Shown here one piece after another: positions 1-8,375 of a stretch of 44,118 nucleotides of DNA. Position 1 is the first letter of the stretch. The number at the start of each line of letters is the position of its first letter. Both the position numbers and the translations under genes were made by a program. The notes under the pieces were generated by a model. That model made no database searches, had not been told where the DNA came from, and saw only the letters and a program-made list of their open reading frames with translations. Source of the stretch: Candidatus Pacebacteria bacterium CG_4_10_14_3_um_filter_34_15 (GTDB taxonomy: Bacteria > Patescibacteriota > Microgenomatia > UBA1400 > PJMF01); assembly GCA_002783105.1 (NCBI GenBank), contig PFJN01000044.1, positions 1 to 44,118 of the forward strand, in the 5' to 3' direction.

Positions 1-9
1 AAATATATG

Positions 10-82
10 TGAGTCGAGAGGGACTCGAACCCCCGACCAGTAAGGTATAAGCTTACCGCTCTACCAACTGAGCTATCGACTC
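10..82 (-). tRNA. tRNA-Ile (anticodon UAU)
   Basis: On the minus strand the sequence folds as a complete cloverleaf. It has a perfect 7-bp acceptor stem (GAGTCGA/TCGACTC), D arm GCTC/GAGC, anticodon stem GTAAG/CTTAC around the 7-nt loop CTTATAC, and a T arm with loop TTCGAGT. Loop positions 34-36 read TAT, so the anticodon is UAU, which decodes the Ile codon AUA. The discriminator base is A, as expected for Ile. The next bases are CAT, so CCA is not encoded and must be added. Most bacteria read AUA with a CAU anticodon modified to lysidine by TilS; a UAU isoacceptor is the less common solution. Confidence 0.93.
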
Positions 83-115
83 ATTTGTGCAATTTGCTCA
101 GAAGATTGCAGACTC

Positions 116-143
116 ATTATATAACACAAAACTTCAACTTCAA
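116..143 (-). promoter_or_regulatory. Promoter of the tRNA-Ile gene
   Basis: On the minus strand, TTGAAG (143-138) is followed after 16 bp by a perfect TATAAT (121-116). A start about 7 nt downstream would leave a short 5' leader of about 25 nt before the tRNA. The location and direction fit the tRNA. Confidence 0.65.
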
Positions 144-176
144 TCATAATTTCAGGCTGTAAGCAATATTTTGTGA

Positions 177-185
177 TGTTATAAT
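177..185 (+). promoter_or_regulatory. Extended -10 promoter of the exporter operon
   Basis: TGTTATAAT at 177-185 is a perfect extended -10 (TGn plus TATAAT) with no convincing -35 at 17 bp. The predicted start near 192 gives a leader of about 16 nt before the adaptor gene at 209. The same TGTTATAAT recurs at 13000-13008. Confidence 0.6.
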
Positions 186-208
186 TACCCTTCAGAAAGA
201 AACATTAA

Positions 209-1252
209 ATGAAAAATATTTTTAGCTCAACATTAAATCAAATGAAAAAAAGATGGAAACTCTCTTCAATAATCGCCGTAGTTGTCATATTAATATTAGT
301 TTTTGTAGTTCGCTCGAATGCTACTAAAAATAATCTTCAGCTCAAATTTGAACACCCTGTCAAAAATTCTATTACCAAAACTTTAGAAATTTCCGGCCAT
401 GTCGATGCTAAGCAAAAAGCGCGCTTAAGATTTGCCGCTGGTGGAAAAGTCGTCTATTTAGGAGCTCAAGAAGGTGATATTGTCAAAAAATGGCAAACAA
501 TTGCTTCAATTGATGCTGCATCACTTGCCAAAACACTTCAAAAAGACCTAAATCTCTACATGAAAGAACGATGGGATTGGGAAACAACAACTGACAACAA
601 CAAAGGTCAGTCTCTCGATACTGTTGAACAAAGAACGGTTGATAAAGAACAATGGGACTTAAACAATACGGTCATTGATGTCGAAATTCAAGACATAGCA
701 ATAAAAAATACCACTATTTATACTCCTTTTGAAGGCATCCTAACTAGCTCTCCAACCACAGTTACAGGCGTACAACTCTTGGCTAGTGATTATTTTGAAA
801 TCGTCAACCCAAACTCACTAATATTTAGAGCCGCAGTGGATGAGTCTGATATTTCATTCATTTCTGAAGGCCAAACAGCTAATCTGGTCTTAGATTCATA
901 TCCAAACGAAATAATTTCGACTACCGTAAGCTACGTTTCCTTTGTCAGTACTGAAACATCAAGCGGAACAGCTTTTATCATTGAATTTCCTTTAAATGAA
1001 ACTACTAATAGTAATCTACTCAGAATTGGTATGAATGGCGACATCAACATAGTATTGGAAACCAAAAATAATGTGCTTACTATTCCAACAATTTCTATCA
1101 CTCAAAGAGAAAATAAAATATTTGTAAATGTCAAAACTGGAGAAAATCAATCTGAAGAAAAAGAAATAAAAATTGGCTTGGAAACTGATGATACCGTTGA
1201 GGTTTTAGAAGGACTTTCTGAGTCAGATGAAATTGTAGTTCCAGAACAATAA
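209..1252 (+). CDS. HlyD/MacA-family membrane fusion (adaptor) protein
   Basis: This 347-aa protein has one N-terminal membrane anchor (about residues 19-36). A lipoyl/barrel-sandwich half-motif follows at about 70-105 (GGKVVYLGAQEGDIVKKWQ), then a short helical stretch, the second lipoyl half (about 170-185), and a beta-barrel/membrane-proximal region to the C-terminus. This is the architecture of RND/MacA-type adaptors. The helical hairpin is short, as expected in a cell without a TolC channel to dock to. The ATPase and FtsX-type permease genes follow directly, so the three probably form a MacAB-like exporter with the adaptor on the outer face of the membrane. The substrate cannot be inferred. 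The ATG start fits the extended -10 at 177-185. Confidence 0.85.
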   Translation: MKNIFSSTLNQMKKRWKLSSIIAVVVILILVFVVRSNATKNNLQLKFEHPVKNSITKTLEISGHVDAKQKARLRFAAGGKVVYLGAQEGDIVKKWQTIASIDAASLAKTLQKDLNLYMKERWDWETTTDNNKGQSLDTVEQRTVDKEQWDLNNTVIDVEIQDIAIKNTTIYTPFEGILTSSPTTVTGVQLLASDYFEIVNPNSLIFRAAVDESDISFISEGQTANLVLDSYPNEIISTTVSYVSFVSTETSSGTAFIIEFPLNETTNSNLLRIGMNGDINIVLETKNNVLTIPTISITQRENKIFVNVKTGENQSEEKEIKIGLETDDTVEVLEGLSESDEIVVPEQ

Positions 1253-1256
1253 CATA

Positions 1257-1952
1257 ATGTTAAAATTATTAAATGTTTCTAAACATTACCAATTAGGTAA
1301 TAATCTTATCAAAGCTTTAAATAATGTATCTTTAGAGGTTAAAACGGGTGAATTTATCTCCATCATGGGTCCATCAGGATCTGGAAAATCAACATTCTTA
1401 CAAGTAGCTAGTATTTTGGCAGAACCAACAAGTGGTCAAATTTTTCTTAAAGACAAAGAAGTTAGTTTATATAACGAGATCGAACGAGCAAAACTCAGAA
1501 ATAAAGAAATTGGATTCATTTTTCAATCTTTTAATTTATTAGCAAGAACATCTGCAATCGATAATGTCGCCCTACCCTTGGTATATTCTGGCGTTAAACA
1601 TTCAGAGCAAATGAGAAAAGCAAAAGAAATTTTAGAAAAAGTAGGACTTGGAGACAGATTGAATAATTCGCCCGCACAACTTTCTGGTGGACAACAACAA
1701 AGAGTTGCTATTGCTCGCGCTCTTATTAACGACCCATCTATTGTTTTTGCAGATGAGCCAACAGGAAATCTTGATTCAAAATCTGGTGATGAGATTATGG
1801 ATATATTGTTAAAACTTCATAAAGAAGGCAAAACTATTGTGATGGTTACTCATGAAGAAGAAATTGCCCAATGTGCCAAAAGACAGATAGTATTTAAAGA
1901 TGGAAAAATTATCAAAGATTTTAAAACTAAAACGGCAAAAAAGAAAAAATAA
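1257..1952 (+). CDS. ABC transporter ATPase, MacB/LolD type
   Basis: This 231-aa nucleotide-binding subunit has all ABC motifs: Walker [10 protein letters not shown] (38-46), Q-loop near FIFQ (87-90), signature LSGGQ (142-146), Walker B IVFADE (162-167) and H-loop His199. Sequence and length match the MacB/LolD/YknY group that powers FtsX-like permeases. It starts 4 nt after the adaptor stop, and its stop region overlaps the permease start (TAATG type), so translation is probably coupled. The lysine-rich C-terminal tail (KTKTAKKKK) is unremarkable. It should bind the cytoplasmic side of the permease at 1952-3160. Confidence 0.93.
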   Translation: MLKLLNVSKHYQLGNNLIKALNNVSLEVKTGEFISIMGPSGSGKSTFLQVASILAEPTSGQIFLKDKEVSLYNEIERAKLRNKEIGFIFQSFNLLARTSAIDNVALPLVYSGVKHSEQMRKAKEILEKVGLGDRLNNSPAQLSGGQQQRVAIARALINDPSIVFADEPTGNLDSKSGDEIMDILLKLHKEGKTIVMVTHEEEIAQCAKRQIVFKDGKIIKDFKTKTAKKKK

Positions 1953-3160
1953 TGCTTAACACATTTAAAATTGCGATAAAAGCAATTCTAGTAAATAAAT
2001 ACAGGTCATTTTTAACAATGTTGGGCGTTATCATTGGAGTGGGTTCTGTTGTCATGCTCACAGCAATTGGAACTGGCCTCCAAGCCTATATTTCCGAACA
2101 ATTTGATGAGTTAGGAGCAAATACAGTTCTTGTTTTTCCAGGAGACCCTTTTGGAGAAGGTGGTGGCTTTAGCAGAGAAAATCAATTAAATGCGCTAGCA
2201 AATAGCAAGCTTGAGATGAATGATGTAAAAGAAATAGAAAAAATTAGAGAATTTGTCGAGTTGGCAGTCCCTTTTACCACTCAAACAGACAATATCTCTT
2301 ATAGGAATAATGATAAATCCGTAACAGTTGTTGGATCAACTCATGAATACCTAGTTGCTCAGCCAAGTACTAAAGTCGAAAAAGGCAGATTTTTTGATAA
2401 AAATGAAAATGATTCTAAGAAAAAAGTAGTGGTTATTGGCTTCAAAGTGGCAGAAGAACTGTTTGGAAGTATCGATCCAATTGGCAAAAAAGTGAAAATT
2501 GGTAACCAAACATATACTGTTATCGGCATGCAAGAAGAGGCCGGTGGTTCTTTTGGAGGACCAAGTCTAGACACATATATCTATATTCCTCTAGAAACAA
2601 TGTTCAAACAATACGATACTAAAAAGATTTTAGAAATTGTTGTTAAAACTAAAAGTGCTGACAATATTCCAGAGAGCATTGCTGCTATCGAGAAACAAAT
2701 GTTAAAGAAATATGAAGATGACGAATTTTCAGTCTTTGATCAATCAGAAATTTTAGACACTATTAATCAAATACTTGGAGTTTTAACAATAGCACTTGGC
2801 GGTATCTCTGGGATTTCGCTTCTAGTTGGTGGAATTGGAATTATGAATATTATGCTAGTTTCTGTCACCGAAAGAACGAGAGAAATCGGCCTTAGAAAGG
2901 CCTTGGGAGCCACTCCAAACACAATTTTAATGCAGTTCTTAATTGAAGCCGCAGTACTTTCAGTCTTAGGCGGATTAATTGGTCTAATAATAGCATTCTT
3001 AGGAACCTTGGCAATTCAACTATATTTCCCTGCCAAAATCACTCTGCAAGCAGTAATTCTAGCCTTTGGTGTTTCCACAGTTGTTGGCTTAGTTTTTGGG
3101 GCAGCACCAGCTAGAAGGGCCTCCAAACTATCTCCAATTGAAGCACTTAGGTATGAATAA
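1952..3160 (+). CDS. ABC transporter permease, MacB/FtsX family
   Basis: This 402-aa protein has the MacB topology. One N-terminal TM (about 18-42) is followed by a large external MacB_PCD domain (about 45-265), then three C-terminal TMs (about 280-300, 330-352, 368-388) forming the FtsX domain. The conserved cytoplasmic segment VTERTREIGLRKALGAT between the second and third helices is diagnostic. It overlaps the ATPase gene by 1 nt. With the adaptor and ATPase it forms a mechanotransmission-type exporter, probably for a peptide, lipid or drug-like substrate. It closes the operon; no clear terminator is seen before 3252. Confidence 0.92.
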   Translation: MLNTFKIAIKAILVNKYRSFLTMLGVIIGVGSVVMLTAIGTGLQAYISEQFDELGANTVLVFPGDPFGEGGGFSRENQLNALANSKLEMNDVKEIEKIREFVELAVPFTTQTDNISYRNNDKSVTVVGSTHEYLVAQPSTKVEKGRFFDKNENDSKKKVVVIGFKVAEELFGSIDPIGKKVKIGNQTYTVIGMQEEAGGSFGGPSLDTYIYIPLETMFKQYDTKKILEIVVKTKSADNIPESIAAIEKQMLKKYEDDEFSVFDQSEILDTINQILGVLTIALGGISGISLLVGGIGIMNIMLVSVTERTREIGLRKALGATPNTILMQFLIEAAVLSVLGGLIGLIIAFLGTLAIQLYFPAKITLQAVILAFGVSTVVGLVFGAAPARRASKLSPIEALRYE

Positions 3161-3251
3161 GATTGAGTAACTTTCTAGTAATTGTTTCTAAATCAGCTAA
3201 ATTGAGCTTGTTTGTATAAATATTTACTAGACATAGTATACTAAATCCACC

Positions 3252-3659
3252 ATGTTTTTTAAAACTAAGCTTCTCATCTTCTTAATTATTCTTACTTCTA
3301 CTGGAGCCACACTCTACTACTTCGGAGATCGAAAAAAAATAAATGAAATAACGCAACAAACTCTAGAGGAAACTCCTCTGAAAAATCTTGTTGAGAGGGC
3401 AAATAATTTTGATAAAAATAAAATTAATTTTGACCTTGACAGTATGGTTCAAGGCGTCGAACAGGAATTCTCACAGCTATCAACTCACACAGAAGAAGTA
3501 AAGAAACACGCCGACAACATTCTAGGAGCTACAAAATCGCTCGAATCGCCTTTTGATGCAACTGCAGATTCAACTCCAATCTACGAAAAAACCTTTGAAT
3601 ATGGAAAATATGTCTATTGCAAACAGGTTGTTGAAGATTACGAAGAATTTAATAAATAA
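3252..3659 (+). CDS. Small membrane-anchored protein of unknown function
   Basis: This 135-aa protein is not recognised. It has an N-terminal hydrophobic segment (about residues 5-24), then a charged, mostly helical external region, and a C-terminal stretch with aromatic residues and one Cys (EYGKYVYCKQVVEDYEEF). The topology suggests an anchored extracytoplasmic protein. A possible promoter is TTGTAT (3212-3217), a 19-bp spacer and TATACT (3237-3242). The -10 ends only 9 nt before the ATG, so the mRNA leader would be a few nucleotides at most and no Shine-Dalgarno is present. It is convergent with the ATPase gene at 3773 across the inverted repeat at 3666-3770. Confidence 0.7.
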   Translation: MFFKTKLLIFLIILTSTGATLYYFGDRKKINEITQQTLEETPLKNLVERANNFDKNKINFDLDSMVQGVEQEFSQLSTHTEEVKKHADNILGATKSLESPFDATADSTPIYEKTFEYGKYVYCKQVVEDYEEFNK

Positions 3660-3665
3660 ATTTAT

Positions 3666-3770
3666 AAAAAATAACTTAATATTTATGTAAACAAGTCTGA
3701 TGAAGCGTAGATTTATAATATCTTAAAATCTGCGTAATTAAACTTGTGTCACAAATATTAAGTTATTTTT
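3666..3770. repeat. 105-bp nested inverted repeat / candidate bidirectional terminator
   Basis: The outer arms 3666-3683 and 3753-3770 are perfect 18-bp reverse complements (core AATAACTTAATATT). Inside are further pairs: ACAAGT with ACTTGT, and CGTAGATTT with AAATCTGCG (one G-U). The whole interval can therefore fold as one long stem with internal loops. Each strand has a T-run after the outer stem, and the element lies between two convergent genes, directly after the stop codon of the minus-strand gene. A bidirectional terminator is the simplest reading; a MITE-like remnant or a small RNA is possible. Confidence 0.7.
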
Positions 3771-3772
3771 TA

Positions 3773-6106
3773 CTAAAGATTGCTTCTACTCTGAATTTCT
3801 GCTTCAACCACATGGACATCTTTACCATACTTTAATCTAGAAAGCTCTTTGATCATCTCTGCCTGTTTTGGATTCATTCTAGCCTTGATATCGTCCATAT
3901 CTTTTGCCAATGACATACTGAAAGGAGGTACTGGCTCATTGTTAACAATGGTTTTGATATAAACGTGATATTTTTCAATATTTGTTAAATCTCCCTCATT
4001 AAAAACTGGTGCATACTCATGTTGCAAAAAGTTTGCATCTGGAACACCCACTCGGAAAGAAATCATAGTACCAACGTTACCAAAAACAGCATTTTTAACA
4101 TCTTCATCGATCTGACCAACAAACTGATTGGCAACTATCAGGTTCAGGCGATACTTACGAGCTTCAGATAGAATAACTGCAAAATCTTCTGTGGCATAGT
4201 TTTGGAACTCATCAACATATAAGAAAAAGTCTTTTCGATCTTCCATAGCCATGTCCTGACGACTCATGGCGGCGGTCAAAACTTTTGGCACAAGAATCAA
4301 ACCTAAAAATTTTGCATCTTCCTCACCCAAAATACCTTTTGAAAGATTACAAAGAATAACTTTTTGCTCATCCATTGCCTGTCTAATATTAAATGAGCTT
4401 TCTGGTTGACCAATAATATTACGCATGGTTTTGTTTGTAACAAAACGACCAAATTTAGAAACAATATAATCAAGAACTTCAGACTTATGAAAATCCGCCG
4501 TTTGAGCAATTTGATCAGTCCAGTATCGTTTCACCACCGGATCCAAAACTAAAGGTAACATTTCATCAACATATTTAGCATCTGTCAAAATACGCACTAA
4601 CTCGATAAAAGTACTACCCTTTTTATACATAATCGTAAGCATGGCATTTCTAATTGCATGTTCAAATCTTGGGCCAATAATTCCGGTTCTATGAGGATCA
4701 TAAAGTTTGTACATTAATCCAATAATTGAGCCAACAACAAAATGTCTCTGTTCTTCGGAATCAGCCTCCATCATATTCAAACCCATAGGTCTACTTAAAT
4801 CAGAAGGATTAAAATAAATAACATCATCAGCTCTCTCTGGAGGCATTAATTCTAAAACATCTTCAATAAACTCTCCGTGAGGATCAATGGCACAAACTCC
4901 TTTGCCCGCTTCAATGTCCTGCAGAATCATTTCCTTCAAAAATTCAGATTTTCCTGTACCAGTTTTACCAATAATGTACATATGTCTTCTGCGATCATCA
5001 TCACCAATGAAAACTTCCCTCATTTCGCCCCTATAGTTTGATTTTCCCAGATATAAACCTGTCTTTGGAATGTTATGAGGAGCTGGAGCGTTTTTTGCAT
5101 TCAGATATCTAATATGATGAGTTTCAACGGTCTTATTTGGTAAATGAAAAATTGTTGCGAGCTCTTCTGAATTTAGAATAAAAGTGCCAGCCCCAAATAT
5201 TGGCATATACCGATAAATAAAATCAATCATGAAAAGTTGCTTCATCAAAATAATTTTTGGTCTCTTAAATGAATTATAGGCAGAAGAATATTGAGCAAAA
5301 GAACCAGCAATGTTATTAAGATGAGAATCAGCTGTATGTTCATTTTGTGCGGATACAACAATGCGAATAGAAACCTTAAAACCTGGTTTTTCTATTTTTT
5401 GCGAGATCATTTCCATTTCTTTTGGATCATTAGTATAGGTAGCATTTTTTGGATCCGACTCTCTTTTTTTCTGAGCAGAAATATATGATCTGCCCTTACT
5501 TTGCCAACGCCTTGATTCTGGCTGAAGAAGAATTTGAACAATTGCACCTTCTCCTGGACCCATTTTAGATAGAGCTGAAGTCAATAATGATAAGCCATCA
5601 GTTGGCAAGTCTTTATACAGCTTTATTGGCAAAAATGTTGATTTATCAAGTTTAATAGAGTTAAAAGCTACTTTTCCTTTTTTACTAAAAATATTGACTT
5701 CATCTGTCTCTTTTATATCTGCATTAGGATATGCTCCATGAATTTGCTTTTCTACCAAATCTCTAATTCTTTTTGGGCAATTCATATAAAAAGAAATTTC
5801 TTCTTGAAGAGCAACTAATTCAAATGAAAATAAATCCTCGGCTTGCGCCCATGAAAAAAATCCACTTTTTTTTAATGTATATAGCGATGCAAAAAGTTGT
5901 TCAGCAGCATCAATTTTTGTTTCGTTATCTTTTGGCACTCTCACAAGCAAAGTCACGAATTCAAGAGCAACTTTCTCTCGGTTTCGATGTTTAAACCATT
6001 GAAATAACATATAAACAAATACGGCAAATATTGCTATAAATAAAATAAACAACACCACAGTCATTATTATCGAAACTAATTGCGCTGTAAAATCACCTTT
6101 AAACAT
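3773..6106 (-). CDS. VirD4/TraG-like T4SS ATPase (coupling-protein type)
   Basis: This 777-aa protein has an N-terminal TM (about 12-36) and a helical region (about 60-330) of the kind seen in CPR conjugation-like ATPases. The RecA-like motor carries Walker A GKTGTGKS (380-387), the segment CAIDPHGEF (405-413) and Walker B FFLYVDEFQ (627-635), followed by the arginine/sensor region ARKYRLNLIVANQ. This is the HerA/VirD4/TraG class: a membrane-tethered hexameric motor moving DNA or protein to a secretion channel. It overlaps the upstream 221-aa gene by 8 nt. The T4SS pilin and VirB6-like genes lie about 18-40 kb away in the window, so it may serve the same machine. A VirB4 role cannot be excluded from sequence reading alone. 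Confidence 0.85.
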   Translation of the reverse strand: MFKGDFTAQLVSIIMTVVLFILFIAIFAVFVYMLFQWFKHRNREKVALEFVTLLVRVPKDNETKIDAAEQLFASLYTLKKSGFFSWAQAEDLFSFELVALQEEISFYMNCPKRIRDLVEKQIHGAYPNADIKETDEVNIFSKKGKVAFNSIKLDKSTFLPIKLYKDLPTDGLSLLTSALSKMGPGEGAIVQILLQPESRRWQSKGRSYISAQKKRESDPKNATYTNDPKEMEMISQKIEKPGFKVSIRIVVSAQNEHTADSHLNNIAGSFAQYSSAYNSFKRPKIILMKQLFMIDFIYRYMPIFGAGTFILNSEELATIFHLPNKTVETHHIRYLNAKNAPAPHNIPKTGLYLGKSNYRGEMREVFIGDDDRRRHMYIIGKTGTGKSEFLKEMILQDIEAGKGVCAIDPHGEFIEDVLELMPPERADDVIYFNPSDLSRPMGLNMMEADSEEQRHFVVGSIIGLMYKLYDPHRTGIIGPRFEHAIRNAMLTIMYKKGSTFIELVRILTDAKYVDEMLPLVLDPVVKRYWTDQIAQTADFHKSEVLDYIVSKFGRFVTNKTMRNIIGQPESSFNIRQAMDEQKVILCNLSKGILGEEDAKFLGLILVPKVLTAAMSRQDMAMEDRKDFFLYVDEFQNYATEDFAVILSEARKYRLNLIVANQFVGQIDEDVKNAVFGNVGTMISFRVGVPDANFLQHEYAPVFNEGDLTNIEKYHVYIKTIVNNEPVPPFSMSLAKDMDDIKARMNPKQAEMIKELSRLKYGKDVHVVEAEIQSRSNL

Positions 6107-6764
6107 TTAATCTATCCTTATGCCCCAGGGCACCCTCTCTGGCTTCGCCATGGCCCAGGCCAGCTTCTCTTGCTTCGCAATTCACCTTCTTCACCTTGTA
6201 AACTGCTTTTCCAGCAAATAATTTAATAACTTTATGACTCCACTCGACTAACCACCTAAAACTAAACTTCAAACTTTTCTTTTCACCCTCTTTTTCTTCG
6301 TCTTGAGTTATTGGCAAAACAACTACTGGAGTTGAGGGATAATTAGCTTTGGCTGTTTCTACTGTCCCATCTGCAATCACAATCTCTTGAGGAGCTTGAT
6401 TCTGATGATCCTCAACTCTATGAAGAAAGCTCTCAACTTCGACAGGAATTTCGGGCATTTTTTCATGCTCAACTAGCGTTACTCCACCACCTACGTCAAT
6501 TGGAGCAGAATCAAGCAGAGATGAAGATTCTGCTTTCTCTTTAGCAGTTCTCGTTGGGTTAAGTGGATTTAAAGTATCTGTCGATTGGCGTATTGCTGTA
6601 GTAACAGCTTGAGGAGCAATTGAACCTATCTCATCCAAAATTTCACCAAATGTATTTAAATCTCCAGTAGTTTGAATCTGATCAGTGGAAATAAGATTTG
6701 CACTTTGAACATCGTCCGTTGCTGGATCATATAAAACTGGTTGGGTCTGGGCAGTATCTGTCAT
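6099..6764 (-). CDS. Unknown 221-aa protein with C-terminal repeat tail
   Basis: Not recognised. The N-terminal 110 residues are polar and low-complexity, rich in T, Q, D and P, and look disordered. A more hydrophobic stretch follows at about 160-185 (KFSFRWLVEWSHKVIKLFAG). The last 25 residues are built from two copies of an EARE-x-LGH motif encoded by a GC-rich 30-bp tandem repeat (6119-6178). The 3' end overlaps the start of the VirD4-like ATPase gene, so the two are co-translated and may act together. The repeat tail looks like an insertion into the reading frame near the stop codon rather than a conserved domain. Confidence 0.6.
   Translation of the reverse strand: MTDTAQTQPVLYDPATDDVQSANLISTDQIQTTGDLNTFGEILDEIGSIAPQAVTTAIRQSTDTLNPLNPTRTAKEKAESSSLLDSAPIDVGGGVTLVEHEKMPEIPVEVESFLHRVEDHQNQAPQEIVIADGTVETAKANYPSTPVVVLPITQDEEKEGEKKSLKFSFRWLVEWSHKVIKLFAGKAVYKVKKVNCEAREAGLGHGEAREGALGHKDRLNV
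6119..6178 (-). repeat. Two 30-bp GC-rich tandem hairpin repeats
   Basis: On the minus strand, unit 1 (6178-6149) and unit 2 (6148-6119) match at 24 of 30 positions. Each begins with GCGAAGC and contains a hairpin: TGGCC-TG-GGCCA in unit 1 and TGCCC-TG-GGGCA in unit 2. The two arms differ by a compensatory G/C swap that keeps pairing. The patch is far richer in G+C than the DNA around it. Confidence 0.85.
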
Positions 6765-6789
6765 ATTATCTTACTCATAATAATATCAT

Positions 6790-7317
6790 TTATTTGATGA
6801 TAACCACATCACCGACTTCAAGATTATATTTGTCAATATCACCTGAATTAAGCTCTAAAACTTTATCTGAATATTTCTTTATTGAAACTCTCTCAATATC
6901 TTGACTTGCCGTCCCTGGAATTGGCTTTTTGATGTTTTTTGAGAAGCCAACAACTTCATTGCCATTGATCCAAACAAAATCTAAATCAAATTTCATATCA
7001 AACATCCAAAAAGTTCTCAAAGTACTGTCAGGAAAAACAAACAACAATCCATCACTACCAATTTCATCTCGACCACTTAGTCCTTGTTGAGTGCTTTGAG
7101 AAGTATTGGCGATTTCAACATTAAGATTTGTCCTAATTTCTGGAAATGAAGATTTTGAGTCACTGCCATTTTTAATCAAAATTGAGATCATTTCTCCATC
7201 AGAAATTTTATCAAAAGACCCTAATGACTCAGACTTTTTTTTATAAAGATTAAGCATAAGTAAAACCAGACAGAAAATTAATAAAATACTAATATTTATA
7301 ATTCTATTTGAAAACAT
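6790..7317 (-). CDS. DUF192 family protein, membrane anchored
   Basis: This 175-aa protein has an N-terminal TM (about 5-25) followed by a DUF192 domain (about 60-173). Family hallmarks are visible: the QGLSGRDEI segment, GLLFVFPD, FWMFDMKFDLDFVWI, and the C-terminal VLELNSGDIDKY...GDVVII. DUF192 proteins are small beta-rich domains often exported or lipid-anchored; their biochemical role is not settled. The start codon lies inside the end of the glycosyltransferase remnant (14-nt overlap), so the genes are or were co-transcribed. Confidence 0.88.
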   Translation of the reverse strand: MFSNRIINISILLIFCLVLLMLNLYKKKSESLGSFDKISDGEMISILIKNGSDSKSSFPEIRTNLNVEIANTSQSTQQGLSGRDEIGSDGLLFVFPDSTLRTFWMFDMKFDLDFVWINGNEVVGFSKNIKKPIPGTASQDIERVSIKKYSDKVLELNSGDIDKYNLEVGDVVIIK

Positions 7318-8375
7318 ACTTTCTTATTGTATACAGAATCGCAGATAATCCATATATTGAAAAGAAATTTAAAATTATAAAACTCGGAAATAAGTATCTA
7401 TTAAAACCTACTCGAGCATAATAATAGTTTGTTATCAAGCAATAAGCCAATAAAATTAGATTAAGATAATATTTTTTATTAAAAAAAACCTTCTTGAGTG
7501 AAAACAATATTCCTAAAATAGAAAATAAGAAAGAAAAGAAAGATATTAACAAATTATTATAAATAAGCGCATAGTTTTTAAATAAAAACATAAGATACTC
7601 AAAAATATTATAAGAATTAACATATAAAAAACTGTGCTGTTGTCTTATCCTAGCAGTAATAAGTGTTCTAAAACCGTTTACAGGATTGATAAATATCTCA
7701 GGTTCAAGAAAAGTAAATGTTATTAAAAATGATAAAACTCAAATAGATAAAAAATATAGAAAACATATCCATGGAAGCTACCTGAGAAAGCCACTCTAAC
7801 ACTGGATTGAACACAAAAATAGCTATAGAAACAATACTTAGTAAAACTGACTTAAAAATTCTTAAAATAAAAATGCCGTGAATAAATAGAAAAAACAAAA
7901 ACATATAAAAACTATATTGCCTTAGCTCAATAATAATGGACAACCAATTCTCATTAATTAAGGTTTGCAACTCACTTGGGCTTTTGCCACCAGTAGAACC
8001 CCACATTTCTCCAAATCTTCCAAACTCTTTTTGTTCCTGGTTAAACCACTTATCAGCTTTTTGATAATTAAAACCTGAATCACTCTTACTGATAAGAAAT
8101 CCAAAAATGTATTTACCCATTTGAGGTTGATCAATCAAACGATAATCAATTGAAGCCCAATTTGACTTTAGATTTTTTTCTGAAAAATTAAATATTTCAT
8201 AATTTCCATTTATTCTTTGTTGATAAATTTGAGAATCATAAACCCAAACATATTCATCTGTATTGAATGAAGTTTCGTCAATATATTTATAACTCGAATA
8301 TAGCTTGTTAATAACTAGGCATCCGACTGCGATTATCAAAATTATTTTTAATAATTTAAAAATTTTTGACATCAT
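7304..8375 (-). pseudogene. Frameshifted membrane glycosyltransferase (GT-C, PMT/ArnT-like)
   Basis: Two reading frames together spell a GT-C type membrane protein. Frame A (8375-7704, 223 aa) has an N-terminal TM, the external-loop acidic motif TDEYVWVYDS, a GKYIFGF segment, a TM, and the loop ending ASMDMFSIFF. It stops at 7704. A second frame stays open across that stop and reads FLEPEIFINPVNGFRTL, typical of the PMT_2 family, then continues without a break into the TM-rich C-terminal part ending at 7304. The sum is about 350 residues against roughly 450-550 in relatives, so an internal deletion may accompany the frameshift. T-runs near the junction leave a sequencing error or programmed slippage open. 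The product would transfer a sugar from a polyprenyl-phosphate donor. Confidence 0.6.
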
